A DNA stretch of 64,000 bases from Circinella umbellata (GCA_025093555.1 JAIWNF010000111.1:1-64000), one strand, 5' to 3'. Positions 11,387-22,831 are shown, counted from the first letter of the stretch. Numbers and translations are program-made. The notes: generated by a model from the letters alone, not told the origin.

Positions 11387-11389
11387 TAA

Positions 11390-11873
11390 ATTATGGTGCG
11401 AAATTTTTTTTGAATATCCTTCAGATGAAAAACTAGTAGATATTGTATTAAATAATCAAATAATGCAAATGGAAAAAATTAAAATAATGACTAAATTCCA
11501 AAATGATTTTTCAGATTTAAATATAGATGATAATATGATAATTGATGATGATGAAAATAATGAAAATATAAATATAGATAATATTGAGGATATAGATTTT
11601 CCAGAATATAATAATATAAATAAAAAGAAACAAAAGAAAGGAAAAAGTAAAAGAAAAGTAAATTTAAGTTTAATTAGAGATATAAATAAAGATAACAATT
11701 TTTATGAGATTGAAAATATAATAGAACATAATTTAAATAAAGATGGTAAATATGAATTTTTAGTAAAATGGGAAGATTATAATAATTTTGATAATTCTTG
11801 GGTTAATGAAAATGATTACAGTGAAAAAACTATTATAAAAGAATATTTTTATAAAAATAAAATAAAATATTAA
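11390..11873 (+). pseudogene. Transposase C-terminal part with chromodomain
   Basis: This continues the gene of 9353-10435 after the Harbinger insertion: WCEIFFEYPSDEKLVDIV, then an Asp/Asn-rich acidic linker, a Lys-rich patch, and a chromodomain beginning NFYEIENIIEHNLN with KYEFLVKWEDY and SWVNENDY (about residues 80-130 of the open frame from 11463). Stop at 11871-11873. A chromodomain on a DNA-transposon transposase suggests targeting to methylated-histone chromatin, as in chromovirus integrases, and fits the heterochromatin-like surroundings. This segment has no internal stop. Confidence 0.8.
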
Positions 11874-11972
11874 ATACAATTATAAATATTTTAGAAATTA
11901 AATAAGAATAATTAAACCTTTTACATTTATTATATATAGTATTAAACTATTTATAAGAATTAATTCCCTTGA

Positions 11973-13064
11973 TGGGTAGTTGGTTTTTTGGTAGTAACTT
12001 TACGTGCTGTTATTTGAGTGTATGATGGGGTAGATGATTTTGTAGTTGTTGCTGCTGATGGTGAGGAATTATATTTATTGTGATTATCATTATTGATATT
12101 ATTATTAGTGTTGCTGCTATCTGTATCTGAAGCATATTTTGAGGCTTGAGAGCCAGTGGAGGGGTTAATTTTTTCAGTGCTACATAAAGTGGCAAGTTCA
12201 CGCTCTAGTTATTTATTTTTTTTGTTATAAGCTATTAATAGCATCTGTAAGTTCACTTACCTTTTTTTGTAATTTTACAAGCTCCTCAAACATTGCATCA
12301 TGTTTATCCAATCTTTTATGGATAGCTTGAAGATAGTCAGGTAGTTGGGGAAAATTATGGATAAAGGAATCCATACCATCAGATTGGGATTTGGGGGCTG
12401 CTGCTTGGTGTTTTTTAATAATTGTTGTGATGTGCACAATTATTTCTAAAAATTGTGGGTGGGAAAAATGTCCACTACAATTATTGCAGTGTAACATGGG
12501 AGCAGGGGGATTAAAGGCAGCATTAGTATCAGAAGTAATAGTAATGTCGCCTATTTGTTTGCATGTGATACAGCTAATTTGCGGCTGTGCAAGTGTAAAG
12601 TTTTTTTTAAACTCTTAGCAAAAATCATCAGAGAGTTGTTGTTTTTCTATAGTTTTATTTTTTTCTTGTTGTTTTTCTTTTTCGTTTTTTTCATTTTCAT
12701 TTTTTTCGGCACAAGTATTGTAGGGGCTGCTAGTAGTAGTAGTGGTGCGTTTTTTTCTTGGTTCAACTCCCATACTGGTAGGTGCATTGTCGGATGGCTG
12801 TTGTGTGGTGCGTATTTTTTTATATGTTGGGATTTTTGAATGTCGAGTTGGAATCAGCAATTGACGAATCCGTTTACTGCTAGGCGATGTTAGGATCAGG
12901 AGAGCAAGCACAAATGGTCGATGAGGTTGGTGTTTGTTTTGTTGCTTTGTGATGAGTGTGGACGATTTTATCGTGGATATAGAATTTTTATGGGTTTTTT
13001 TGATAGGGGGAGGTGTTTTTTGTGTGTGTGCGTTTATCATGGGTTCTGTATTTTTTTCACTCAA
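11973..13064 (-). pseudogene. LINE copy A ORF1 (N-terminal two thirds)
   Basis: The frame starts SEKNTEPMINAHTQKTPPP at a TTG (13062-13064) and has in order a Ser/Pro/Thr-rich basic region, a Lys/Glu-rich helix, a zinc ribbon, a PQLPDYLQAIHKRLDKHD segment, a coiled coil (KKVSELTDAINSL) and an SYTQITARK motif. It carries a frame break near 12610, with further frame changes around 12225, and is cut at 11972 by the chromodomain transposon. ORF1 proteins of L1-type elements bind the element RNA. No ORF2 survives for this copy. Confidence 0.8.
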
Positions 13065-13370
13065 TTTGGTAATTTTAAAAGAAAAGTGAGGAATAGAGGG
13101 AAGAGAAGCATGCCATGATAGTATAGTTGAAATGATTGTTTTTATTAAGAGGGACTATAGAGCCGCGTCAAGAACTTGACATAATGCTCGCCCAGACAAA
13201 AGACTAATTAGTGTTACAGTAATTGCATAAAACCTCTGTGCGCAAGAATTAAGGTAAAAAAAGTAATGTGGGGTAAAGCAGAGTGGAAGCAAGTGATAGA
13301 AAAATTATGCACTGATAGTTTGAAACTAAATAAGGGGGGAGATAAGATAATAATTTTTTTTTTTGCTACA
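13065..13370 (-). other. LINE copy A 5'UTR, joined to the poly(A) tail of copy B
   Basis: A leader of about 290 bp is shared with 35709-35997, 43256-43545, 48918-49195 and 54559-54842. It contains the conserved GCATGCC and CTTGACATAATGCTCG blocks (given on the plus strand). It ends in a T run at about 13352-13363, which is the poly(A) tail of copy B. Confidence 0.8.
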
Positions 13371-13401
13371 AATATATAGACTAACAAGGAAAAAGAAAAA
13401 G

Positions 13402-13671
13402 TTACCCACTCGCCAGAGTGACCAAAGGATCTGCATTAGTTGAGTTAGAGGGAATGTTGGAATCGGAATTGTTGAGATCGTCAGAAAGTTGGAAGTTGGA
13501 ATCGTTAGAATCGTTGGAATTAGAAATGGCGGAAATGTTGTTGGAATCAGATGGTGGAGGTGAAGGTGAAATTTGGTTGTCGAGCCATTGTAAAAATTGC
13601 TGTCCGAGTTCTAGATCAGTTTGTGATATGGTGAAGTCTTCGTCTGGATGACATAGAGAGTCAAGGTCGAG
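13402..13671 (-). pseudogene. LINE copy B ORF2, C-terminal tail
   Basis: The minus strand reads the acidic, Asn/Ser-rich ORF2 C-terminus ending ADPLVTLASG with the stop at 13402-13404. The frame is cut at 13672 by a hAT-like element. Compared with copy D, the next 334 bp of ORF2 (equivalent to 43902-44235) are missing, and ORF2 resumes at 15595. Confidence 0.8.
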
Positions 13672-15594
13672 TAGCGTTCTTCACGGATCGGATTGGATCG
13701 GATAATAGGGCTATCCGTATCCGCATCCGCAAATACGGATGCGGATGCGGATACGGATGGTCGGATGCGGATGCGGATGCGGATCAGATGGGTAGATGAA
13801 GTGTGTATGTATATTTTTTTTTGGCAGAAATACAATCGAAGTAGGAAGAACCGTCGTATTGTAGTGAATCAAAGAAAAGAGTGAAATAATCTATAATAAG
13901 TTTTGATTTGGAATGTAAAAAAAGGTATTGGATATTGTAAAAATTGTTATCGTGATTGATTTGTCTTTTCGTATATAAGTATAATATAGTGCGATTGGTT
14001 TAGATTGGTTCAGAATAAATAATGTACTTCAAACTGGTTCAAAGAAACAAAATAGAAGCATATTTTAATAAACGATGGCAATTGTAGAAAAGTATATGGT
14101 AATTTTTATTATAAATATAAAAATAAAATAAATAAATCCGTAATGTAAAAGATAATATAGTAGATGAAAGCTTTTTATGAAGAGAAATATAAAAAATAGG
14201 GAAAAGAATACTTTTTGTTAAAAAAAGCTGAAATTTTAAATATAAAGTGCGCGTGCGCGTGAGTATATAGTATGGCTGTGTGTTGAAAAAAAATTATGTG
14301 TGACAGCAAAAAAAAAAAAAGAAAACCAAGCTTCTTCAATCAAATCTTCGTTACTCCATTTAACATAGTCATCTTTTTTAATAATGGAAAATAATGATCC
14401 CAAATGAAACAACTAAGTGTGGTAGTCTTTTTTTTTATTATATTATTTTAATATCTCATTATCGTATCTATTTTACACACGAACGGACATGTTCAATAAC
14501 GCCAATAAGCATCTATTAGCTTAACGATTACAATATTACATCTTTGCTCTACTAACTATTGTGGATTGAGTTTATAGACAAATATATTCTTTACAACAAT
14601 CTACTTATTTACCAATGGATTTTAACAAATATTTTATTTAATCTTGGTCAATAAAACTATCTAATATACACATTGATAACCCTACAAAACAACTAGCATT
14701 ACTCAATTTTATTATCAAAGCTCCTTCTTTTTTATATATCCCTATCTTTGACATAATTGCTTTTATATAACTGGACATTGTGCTTGACGATTGGTAAGTG
14801 GCACTACTCTTTCTTTTACACACATGCTCTTTCTCCGAATTATATTACTATAATGTATTTGTTTACTAATGGTGGTAGTATTTTATTTTATTTTTGTTTG
14901 AGTAGATTTTATAACTTATGCAAATAATCATTGAAAAAAAAGTGCTGCGGATATGGGTTGATATTACGGTTTATATACTTGGATTTGGATGATGAATATT
15001 TGGATGATGAATATTTGGAATGTACAAAATAGAGAGAGTATTGGAGTTTATAATTATATTATATATATCACTATGGTAATACAAATATCAAATAAACTAT
15101 TCTAGATGTCTTCTTCAACAATGGTTATTTTTTTTATTTGCTATTCTTCGTTTTGGAAAGGGACAAATATTAGTATTATTATGAAATAATATAGGAAATG
15201 TTGTGACATAAATAATTTGAGGAATAATATGTTATAAGAAATATAATGAATAGGGATCAAGTAATAACATTTCAACATCTTTGGGATTAGATCATTTCCA
15301 AAAGTTTAGATCTAAAAAGTTTGATGAATCTTCGAGTTGATAAAATAATATTTGTCACATTTATTGACTTGCTACACTTACATTAAAAATGCGGCACACT
15401 TTTTCAATCTAATATTTTTATGTTTTTTTTATAAACACCTATAAAAAAACCCATTACCACTTTCAATCTTTCGGATGACTGCATCATCGGATCGGATGAT
15501 ACACCCATCCGCATCCGCATCCGCATCCGCATCCGCAAGTTCGGATGCGGATGCGGATCGGATGAGCGGATGTCGGATGAGATGAAGAACGCTA
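13672..15594. mobile_element. Non-autonomous hAT-like element, copy 1 (1923 bp)
   Basis: The ends are inverted: TAGCGTTCTTCA at the left and TGAAGAACGCTA at the right. Both subterminal regions hold GGATGC/GCGGAT hexamer arrays (13688-13790 and 15508-15580). A nearly identical copy at 39431-41367 has a perfect 8-bp target duplication, typical of hAT. No transposase is encoded; the longest frames (for example 14638-14823, minus) match nothing recognisable. This copy has no target duplication and is flanked by a 334-bp loss of LINE sequence. Confidence 0.8.
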
Positions 15595-18566
15595 GCTGAT
15601 ATTAGAATATTGCCTTTTGAAGCATTACAATTCTGAGTATGGTGGTGAAGACGCATTTCATGAATAGCTGTTTTAAGCGCCCCAGGAGGAAGAGAATCAC
15701 GTGGTTCAGGTAATGAAAGCCAGAGCTTATTTTGTTGTAATTTTGGAAGCTGATGAAAACGTTTGTTGGTGAAAAATGGTTTTAAAATAGTGATTAATGA
15801 GTCATCTGGTAAATAGGATAATCGAGTTACAAACTTGGCACCAAGAGTAGTGATACGTTCAGACATAGTGGGTATATTACCCATATGCCGAAATACAATT
15901 GTTGAAGCTTTGCTATGACCGCCAAATAACATACGAAGACAGTTATCTTGAGCACGATCAAGCCTCTTGGCATCAATTTGGCGGAAACGGGCGATGGCTA
16001 ATCCATATTCGAATTTTGGGCGAATGAATTGTTTATACAGCTGAATGGAGAGGTGGCGGGGGAAACCAGCAGGACTACAACCAAGCTGATGAAGTACACG
16101 CATAGAATGCATTGTACTGGTGATATTGCGTTCGATTAACAGAGATGTATCAATGGTACCCTTGTTGTTGAAAGGAATACCAAGGTAGATGAATGAGGAG
16201 GCGGAAATGAGTGGTTGATTATATAACGTGAGTGGTGATGATGATGATGATGATGAGGTAGCATTGATGGTGATGCATTTTGTTGGGTTCCATTGATAGC
16301 CAAGTTGAAGGGAATGTTGTTCTGCGCGGTCTAGAAGAGATTGCATGATGTCTGGTGAAGCAATAAGAATGACATCGTCGGCGTATAATAATGCATTGAT
16401 CCAGTAGCCAGCAATTGGACGAGTGGATGAACTATAAAGGGAAGGAGGGAGAAAATCAGAGTCACTATCAGAATCAGAAGAAAAAAGAGGTGCACGTAGT
16501 ATTTGAGGTAAAGAATTGATATAAAGTGAATATAGATGGGGAGATAAAATGGAGCCTTAAAGGACACCCATAGTAGGGGAGAAACGATGAGAGACATGAC
16601 CAGAAATTAAAACTTCAATATAGACGTCGTCAAATAGACTCTGGAGAAGGCCAAGGAGAGGAGGAGGAACATCACATTCGAGAACGCGCCAAATGACAGC
16701 ACGATCGACTGTATCATATGCGGAGGCGATGTCCAGCACACATATAGCCGGGGGCTGACCAGCAATACGGGCATGGCGGATAGACAGTTCGTGTAGACAC
16801 AATGCTTGGTCAAGAGTAGAGCGTTGCTCCCGAAAACCGCCTTGGGCAACATCTAATGGTAGTGAGTCGCTATGAAGAGAAGGAGAGAGACAGATTTCCA
16901 TGACTTTTCGCAAGACCGAAGTCAAGCTAATAGGTCTAAAGTTTTTAGGGTCAGTATGATCACCTTTTTTGTGTATTGGAATGACTTGAGCCACCCGCCA
17001 AAAAATTGGGGTTGAAGACCATTTCCAGCAAAGTTGGAAAAGAGCAGTGATAGTAGGAGCAATTAGAGAAATAATCGGGGACAGCATTTCAGCACGTAGA
17101 TGATCATTTCCAGGAGCCTTTTTACGAGCTACTGATTTTAATGCATCGGCGACAGTATCAACAGTAAATGGACAAGCATCATCAATTTGGTGTGGGCCAG
17201 AAGGACGAGGTGGTGGACCAGCACGTACATTCGGAAGATATTGACCAGCAAAAACAGTTTCTAAATGGCGAGCCATGTTAGTGACAGCAATAGCAGGACC
17301 AGAGGGATCACTAAATGGTTGGCTTCTAGTTCTATGTTGGCGAATTCTTTTGATCGTTGCTGTTGTTTTTATAAAATCATCAGTAGATAATTTATGGGTA
17401 AACTCGCGCCAAGTGGTGTATTTACGTTGTCGTACTAAAGACTTGAAATGGATGGCAGCTGTTTGATGTTGATCATACCATTCCGCTTTTAATAATCCAA
17501 CATTACGAGTCCATTGTCTATAACAATGTTCTCGTTTTTGAAATGCTGTTTCCAGTTCATCCGTCCAAAACCATTTATTACCTGCTTTTATAGGTTCGCT
17601 GCGTCCTATTGAATTGTCTAATGCATCATATATGCAAGAATTTAAATCCGCAGTAAGTTGATCAAAATCGGGTTGAGTATCATTATTGTCAAGAGCATTT
17701 TGAATTTGTGTATGAATGGTTTGTATGTTAGTGCGGCATAAATCTTGATATTTTTCTATTTTAGCCTGGTCTGTAAATGTACCAAGTTTCCAAAGTCGAC
17801 GTGGATGATTTTGTTGTGGTAATGTAGGTGTGGTCGTTGGTAAATAAAAATGGATACTAACTGGTTGATGATCGGAATCAAGGCCAGCCTCGTCATGAAC
17901 ATGCATACTTACCTGATCCAATGGTTCATTGCTAAGGAATAAATCTATAATACTAGTATACATGCGTCTTGTATTGTCCTGTTTTATAAAAGTTGGTTGG
18001 CCAAATGTATATATGCTATTAAGACAATGGAATCCAGTTTCAATCAAAAAGTTGTTCAGATATAATCCGCGGTTGGTGTCTTTGTTATCTCCTAATAATG
18101 TTTTATTTCGTGCATTCATATCACCACAAATAATGGTGCCATTATGGTTATGATTAGTAGTTAAAGGTAATTGGTTCATTATTTCTATTGCTTCTGAATC
18201 AGTTAATGTTCCATTACCAGGAGGGGGTAAGTATAAGCAGTGGATGAGATATCCAGCTACTTGACATGATAATATATATGGGGAAGAGTTTGGGAGTATA
18301 GTGACAGGGTAAGGGCAATTGGGATGAATAAGTAGGGAAATTCCCATCGACCCGTGATAGGAATTATCTACTTTCTTACCATATGTGTGGTGTTGAATCC
18401 AAGTTGTTGGTATACGGCTAGGGGATAATAGCCAGGTTTCTGTTAAAAATAATAATGTAGTTGATGATAGTGTTGATGTTATTGTATTAATTGTTTGTTT
18501 TTCAAGTCCATTTGTATTAAATATTGTAATCGTAATATCTTTTTGATCTATATATAAATTACTCAT
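15595..18566 (-). pseudogene. LINE copy B ORF2 (endonuclease and reverse transcriptase)
   Basis: The start ATG at 18566 lies 2 nt past the ORF1 stop. The APE-type endonuclease shows FNTNGL, LTETWL, GDMNARN and LDSDHQPV; the reverse transcriptase shows FRPISLTSVLRKVMEI, QGGFREQRSTLDQAL, LDIASAYDTVDR and LLYADDVILIASP (catalytic YADD). One nonsense codon, TAA at 16557-16559, replaces CAA (Gln of LQGSILSP), as sister copies show. The C-terminus is lost to a deletion and the hAT-like element at 15594. The 5' half resembles copy E and the 3' half resembles copies C, D and F, so the copy is a mosaic. Confidence 0.9.
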
Positions 18567-18568
18567 AT

Positions 18569-19919
18569 TTAATTTTGGTTAGTAGTAGGGGGATCGTTAG
18601 TTGTTGTTATACCCATATCTTCATCCATCTCAACAGATTCAGGGGGTTGTGTTGGACTATGGGGACGGAATGCATTAGCAGCAGCTAAAGCAACGTCATC
18701 ATCATGTTTTTTTGGGGATACACAAGATTGAAAATCGTTTTCTGATATCCATGCTTTTTGTAAAAAGTTGCGAGCTATTGCTATTTTGATATGGGGGGTT
18801 TTAATAAAGTTAATAGCCCGAGTACATGTGTTGTTGAATATAATTTTAGCTTGTTCTGTTCGTTCATCAGTCGACTTATCCTTATATTCAGGATCGCGAA
18901 CAATATCAGGATGATATGGATCAAATGAATCGTAAAGTTTTACTCCTCTACGGTTAAGTTGAGCAGCAAATTCTGTTTCAAAGTCATTGTGGATCAAGAT
19001 ACCTACTACTCCTCTGTCTGGAAAGTGTACATCCAAAACACGAGAATTATCTACTTTTAATTTACGTAGGGTATCACGAAGTTGTTTGATTGACATACGG
19101 TGGTGTTGATACAAGTAGACAAATTTAAATCCACTGGGTGCAGATGGTGCCAGTTTCCGTGCAGCAGCTTTAACTTGGCGTGTGCTTGGTTTTTTGATGT
19201 TTCCTTTACGGGCAGTAATTTGCGCATAAGATGGAGTTGATGGTGTTGCATCGTTTTGTGTTGGTGGTGGTGGTGTATTATTATTTTTAGGAGTATCCAT
19301 TTTTTTACCTGTATCAGAGGCATATTTTGATGCTTCAGAACCTGTGGATGGGGTATTTTTTTCGGTGCTACGTAATACAGCAAGTTCACGTTCTAGTTGT
19401 TCATTTTTTTGTTGGAGGTGTTTATTAGCATCAGTGAGTTCTGTTACCTTTTCACGTAATTTAATGAGATCGGCAAATAATTCGTCATGCTTATCCAATC
19501 TTTTGTGAATGGCTTGTAGATAGTCAGGTAATTGAGGGAAATTATGAATAAAAGTATCCATCATATTATCTGGTTGGGGTTCAGCTGTAGCTTGATGATT
19601 TTTAATAATTGTTGCGATGTGCACAATTATTTCCAAAAATTGTGGGTGGGAAAAATGTGCACCACAATGATTGCAGTGTAACATGGGAGCAGGGGGGTTA
19701 AAGGCAGCATTAGTATCAGTAGCAATAATAATGTTACCTATTTGTTTGCATGTGGTACAGCTAATTTGCGGCTGTGCAAGTTTAAAGTTTTCTTCAAATT
19801 CTTGGCAAAAATTATCAGGGAGTTGGTGTTTTTCAATAGTTTTATTTTTTTCTTGTTGTTTTTCTTTTTCGTTTTTTTCGTTTTCATTTTTTTCGGCACG
19901 AGTGTTGTAAGGGCTACTA
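18569..19919 (-). pseudogene. LINE copy B ORF1, C-terminal part
   Basis: From the junction with the giant transposon the frame reads SSPYNTRAEKNENE, a zinc ribbon (CTTCKQIG and LHCNHCGAHF), IHNFPQLPDYLQAIHKRLDK, a coiled coil (EKVTELTDANKHLQQKNEQL), a Pro/Thr linker with SYAQITARKG, then an RRM-like domain (FKFVYLYQHHRM, VLDVHFPDRGVVGILIHNDF) and an acidic tail ending at the TAA at 18569-18571. The first 300 bp of ORF1 lie beyond the giant insertion at 35375-35708. An open frame extends into the transposon end, adding repeat-derived residues that are not native. Confidence 0.9.
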
Positions 19920-19945
19920 CAGGATTTTTCAGAAGAAGTTGACCA

Positions 19946-20215
19946 TGGTGTTTTTGATTTCAAGGATGATGTTTTTGATTCCACGGATGATGTTTTTGAT
20001 TCCGAGGATGGTGTTTTTGATTTCAAGGATGACGTTTTTTAAATCATGGATGTTATTTTTGAATTCAAGGATGGTGTTTTTGATTTCAAGGATGACGTTT
20101 TTTGAATCATGGATGCTATTTTTGAATTCAAGGATGGTGTTTTTGATTTCAAGGATGAAGTTTTTTAAATCATGGATGCTCATTTTGAATTCATGGATGG
20201 CGTTTTATTAATCAT
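19946..20215 (+). repeat. 21-bp minisatellite next to the left transposon end
   Basis: About 12 imperfect copies of a 21-bp unit of the form GGATGnTGTTTTTGATTTCAA. Its translation gives a 7-residue repeat on either strand, which explains the open frames here. The mirror copy is at 35079-35348. Its position directly inside the end suggests transposase-binding subterminal repeats. Confidence 0.85.
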
Positions 20216-20404
20216 GGATGGTGTTTTTTTATTTCGAGGTAAAGGTTTTTTATATTCAAGGATAATATTTTTTTTTTTCATGGGTAATATTTTTATATTC
20301 AAGTTCAAGGTTAAATAATTCGAGTTCGACGTTTTTATTTTCGCGGATCGTATGTTTTTATTCGCATTCTGCGTCATCAATTTCCGCACTAAACTTTTTT
20401 TATT

Positions 20405-20705
20405 TCATGTTTGGTAATGGAATATTCGCTCTCAGCCTTTTTTATTTCATATTTGGTAATGGAATATTCGCTCTCAGCCTTTTTTATTTCATGTTTGGTA
20501 GTGGAATAATCGCACTAAACTTTTTTTATTTCATGTATGGCAGTGGAATGTTCGCTCTCAGCCTTTTTTATTTCATGGTTGGTAGTGGAATATTCGCACT
20601 AAACTTTTTTTATTTCATGTACGGCAGTGGAATGTTCGCTCTCAGCCTTTTTTATTTCATGGTTGGTAGTGGAATATTCGCACTAAACTTTTTTTATTTC
20701 ATGTT
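20405..20705 (+). repeat. 42-bp minisatellite with a GAATATTC palindrome
   Basis: About seven 42-bp units contain GTGGAATATTCGC followed by either TCTCAGCC or ACTAAAC and TTTTTTATTTCATG. The two spacer types mostly alternate. Several units carry the 8-bp palindrome GAATATTC, others a one-base variant. The mirror copy is at 34589-34889. The open frames across it are translations of the repeat. Confidence 0.85.
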
Positions 20706-21951
20706 TGGTTACTAAATATTCACTGATGCGATATTTAATTATCATCACTTATAATATTTTTATTTTTATATATCATCTTCATTATATATAGTCTCTACAA
20801 CATATAGCAATGACCCATATAAAAAAAATAATCATTATTGAGCAGTAAAATAATCGTGCATAACTGAAAGGGGTTATTTAGCCACAGCAAAAAAAAAATA
20901 CAAATGGGTCGGTTTTTTTTTTCTTTTCCCACCTTATTCTTTCCTTTTTTGATAAAAAAACACAAACATTTATTTCAATCTAACAATTGTAGAAACTATA
21001 ATAAGATCTGAATTATATGTCTTTCTTTTGTGAGATATGTTTATCTAGTGAAAGAGGAAAAAAAACGGTAGGACCAAATAGAGTTAAGTAGTATAAGGTT
21101 GGAGGAAACAAAACGGTAATTGTGCTCAAGAAACATGAATATATTCAACATGGAAGAAAGGGACACTGACAATATAAGAAAAGGAAAGCATTCTATTCAA
21201 AATGATTTATGTGCCTGAAGGAACGGAAACGTCATGGTTAGAACAAAAAAAAGTATACAAAAAGATATAAAACTAACAGTTGCTAAAACTTTCAAGACAC
21301 GCGTTGCTTTAGTAATCTATATAACGAGCATCTCAACCAACAATGTAGTCGACAATCGTACATCAATATTGAACACAATGAACGTCAATCTATACTATCC
21401 TAAAAACAGTGTTACAAAAAAAAGAACCAAAGAACAAGCAAACAACAATATAATATTATACTTGTTTTCCAACTCACCAAACAAAGCTATTTTTAAAAGT
21501 TAAAAAGAAGACGTTACTTTTGCAGCAAGCTATAATATGTTTTCTACGCCAAATATTATTAATGGAACAGCACACGCTATCAAAGAAACACATGGATGAT
21601 GAAAAGACAGAGAGTGAGTAAGATATTACAACTATGAATTGGATTCCAAGTAGTGTTGTTGTTATGGCTGGCATATTATTATTATTATTATCATTAATAA
21701 AGTATATACATAAATTCTTTTGGATAATCAACTCTATCTTATTGGACGTTCTCGAGTATGTTGTTATCGATACCAGGATGGTTTCCATCCCTCATAATCA
21801 TTATTGGAAATAAATATGTAATAAAACGAGCTAAAGGTTGAAACGAGAATATTTAAGAGAGTGATTGGGTTACACACGAAGCATTTTTTCTTTCTTTTCT
21901 TCTCACTACTTTAAAAGCTATCCAATCTACAAAAACCGTCCTCCAGAAACT

Positions 21952-22371
21952 TCCAATGAAGCAAGTAGTAATGATTTACCCTTTGATATTATTCGTCTGC
22001 ACTTCTTGCTTACTCATTAATTGACACTAACATGAATCAACACATATATAGCCATCGCCAATCCTGAAGAAGCATTGGTAATTGAGCTTGAAGAAATAAA
22101 ACGGAATGCTATCCGTGTGCTGACTTTGCGAACAGCTTGTTAGGCTGCGAAACAGCAGTATAGAAATGAGTTGAGGGACGGATGGATGTTAATTAACATC
22201 GCCTCTGAAGATCCCGCTGGATATCTTTGTGTTGGGCGACGCTATGCTTCACAAAAACGACGACAGCGTGCCCTTGACGTATTTAGTAAGGGTTTGGAGT
22301 CTGTACGTATGTGTCAGTCTGATTACCATTGTCTCCTCCAAGGTAAAATGCACGCTCAGCAATCTCTTTAA
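21952..22371 (+). pseudogene. F-box/TPR-like gene fragment in the giant transposon
   Basis: The plus strand reads NDLPFDIIR, an F-box-like opening, then an intron-like gap, then PEEALVIELEEIKRNAIRVL, an in-frame TAG near 22140, and DPAGYLCVGRRYASQKRRQR with ALDVFSKGL, a TPR-like helix pair. This layout resembles the F-box plus TPR proteins common in Mucoromycota. No full-length frame exists, so it is a broken host-type gene fragment. The homology is recognised by pattern only, and the start is uncertain. Confidence 0.45.
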
Positions 22372-22831
22372 CGTTGAGCGCGTTTCGAAAGTTGCAAGTA
22401 AATAAAGAAAAAGTTTGGTTTAGGCGTACATAAAAAAAGCATTCACCTAATATATACATATATTTCCTTCTTCCTTTATTTTCCCCATAAAATATATCTC
22501 TCAAGAAGATAAAATAAAAAGCAATTTGGATCGGATGATGTTTAAATTTTTTCTCCTTAACAAAATAAAAAAAAAGAGATGGAAACCTGTAGGATATGTA
22601 TACAGTTGCAACCATAAAATATAATTAGTAGTAAATCAAACTGGATAGAGGTATATAAGAATGGCTGATGTATATGATTGGAAAATGTGAGTAGTTGTAA
22701 AATACAGCTTTACTTGTTCTTAGTTACTTTGTGATAACAAATCAATCAAAAAAAATATAGAGTTTATAGAAAGGGAGAGTGGAATTCGGTTTTATTAAAG
22801 GGTTGCGAAGTAGATGATTATATTAGGATAT
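22372..22831. other. AT-rich spacer, no gene seen
   Basis: No coding chain, repeat or element end was recognised between the F-box/TPR fragment and the end of the decayed transposase gene. Confidence 0.55.

Larger units (their letters stand above)
9118..11968 (+). mobile_element. Chromodomain-bearing DDE transposon, TTGA target duplication
   Basis: The element is 2851 bp including a nested Harbinger. It splits LINE A ORF1, and the two LINE halves rejoin when it and one TTGA are removed (TTGA at 9114-9117 and 11969-11972). The ends form a weak inverted repeat: GGATTCAATCCTAAATAA at the left against GGGAATTAATTCTTATAA read inward from the right. A 4-bp duplication differs from the 3-bp TWA of classical PIF/Harbinger, so the family may be a separate lineage. 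Confidence 0.75.
19920..21800 (+). repeat. Left terminal inverted repeat of the giant transposon
   Basis: This arm of 1881 bp matches 33509-35374 in reverse complement almost base for base. The outer parts sum to a constant 55294 (no net indel), and the inner end is offset by 15 bp, partly a TTA microsatellite near 21675. It contains two minisatellites, then about 1 kb of AT-rich sequence with no convincing gene. Open frames inside (for example 21234-21503) occur equally in the other arm, and I see no family motif in them. Confidence 0.92.

Noticed and set aside
12391..13118. Plus-strand frames opposite LINE ORF1 and ORF2 (similar ones at 35505, 43038, 48586, 54335)
   Set aside because: They are antisense shadows of conserved LINE coding sequence; their conservation follows the LINE frame.
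14638..14823. Small minus-strand gene in the hAT-like element (also 40397-40582)
   Set aside because: It is conserved only because the two element copies are nearly identical; no motif or start context supports it.
20405..20705. CRISPR-like array
   Set aside because: Units are contiguous 42-bp tandem repeats without unique spacers, in a eukaryotic context with no cas genes.
19939..20715. Open frames across the minisatellites as membrane or repeat proteins (also 34579-35365)
   Set aside because: They are translations of 21-bp and 42-bp repeats, open in several frames on both strands, with no other coding sign.
21234..21503. Gene inside the giant-transposon arm (and its mirror at 33808-34062)
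   Set aside because: The two arms give different C-terminal readings because of small differences; no family motif. Left unannotated as a gene, though a terminal-repeat gene cannot be excluded.
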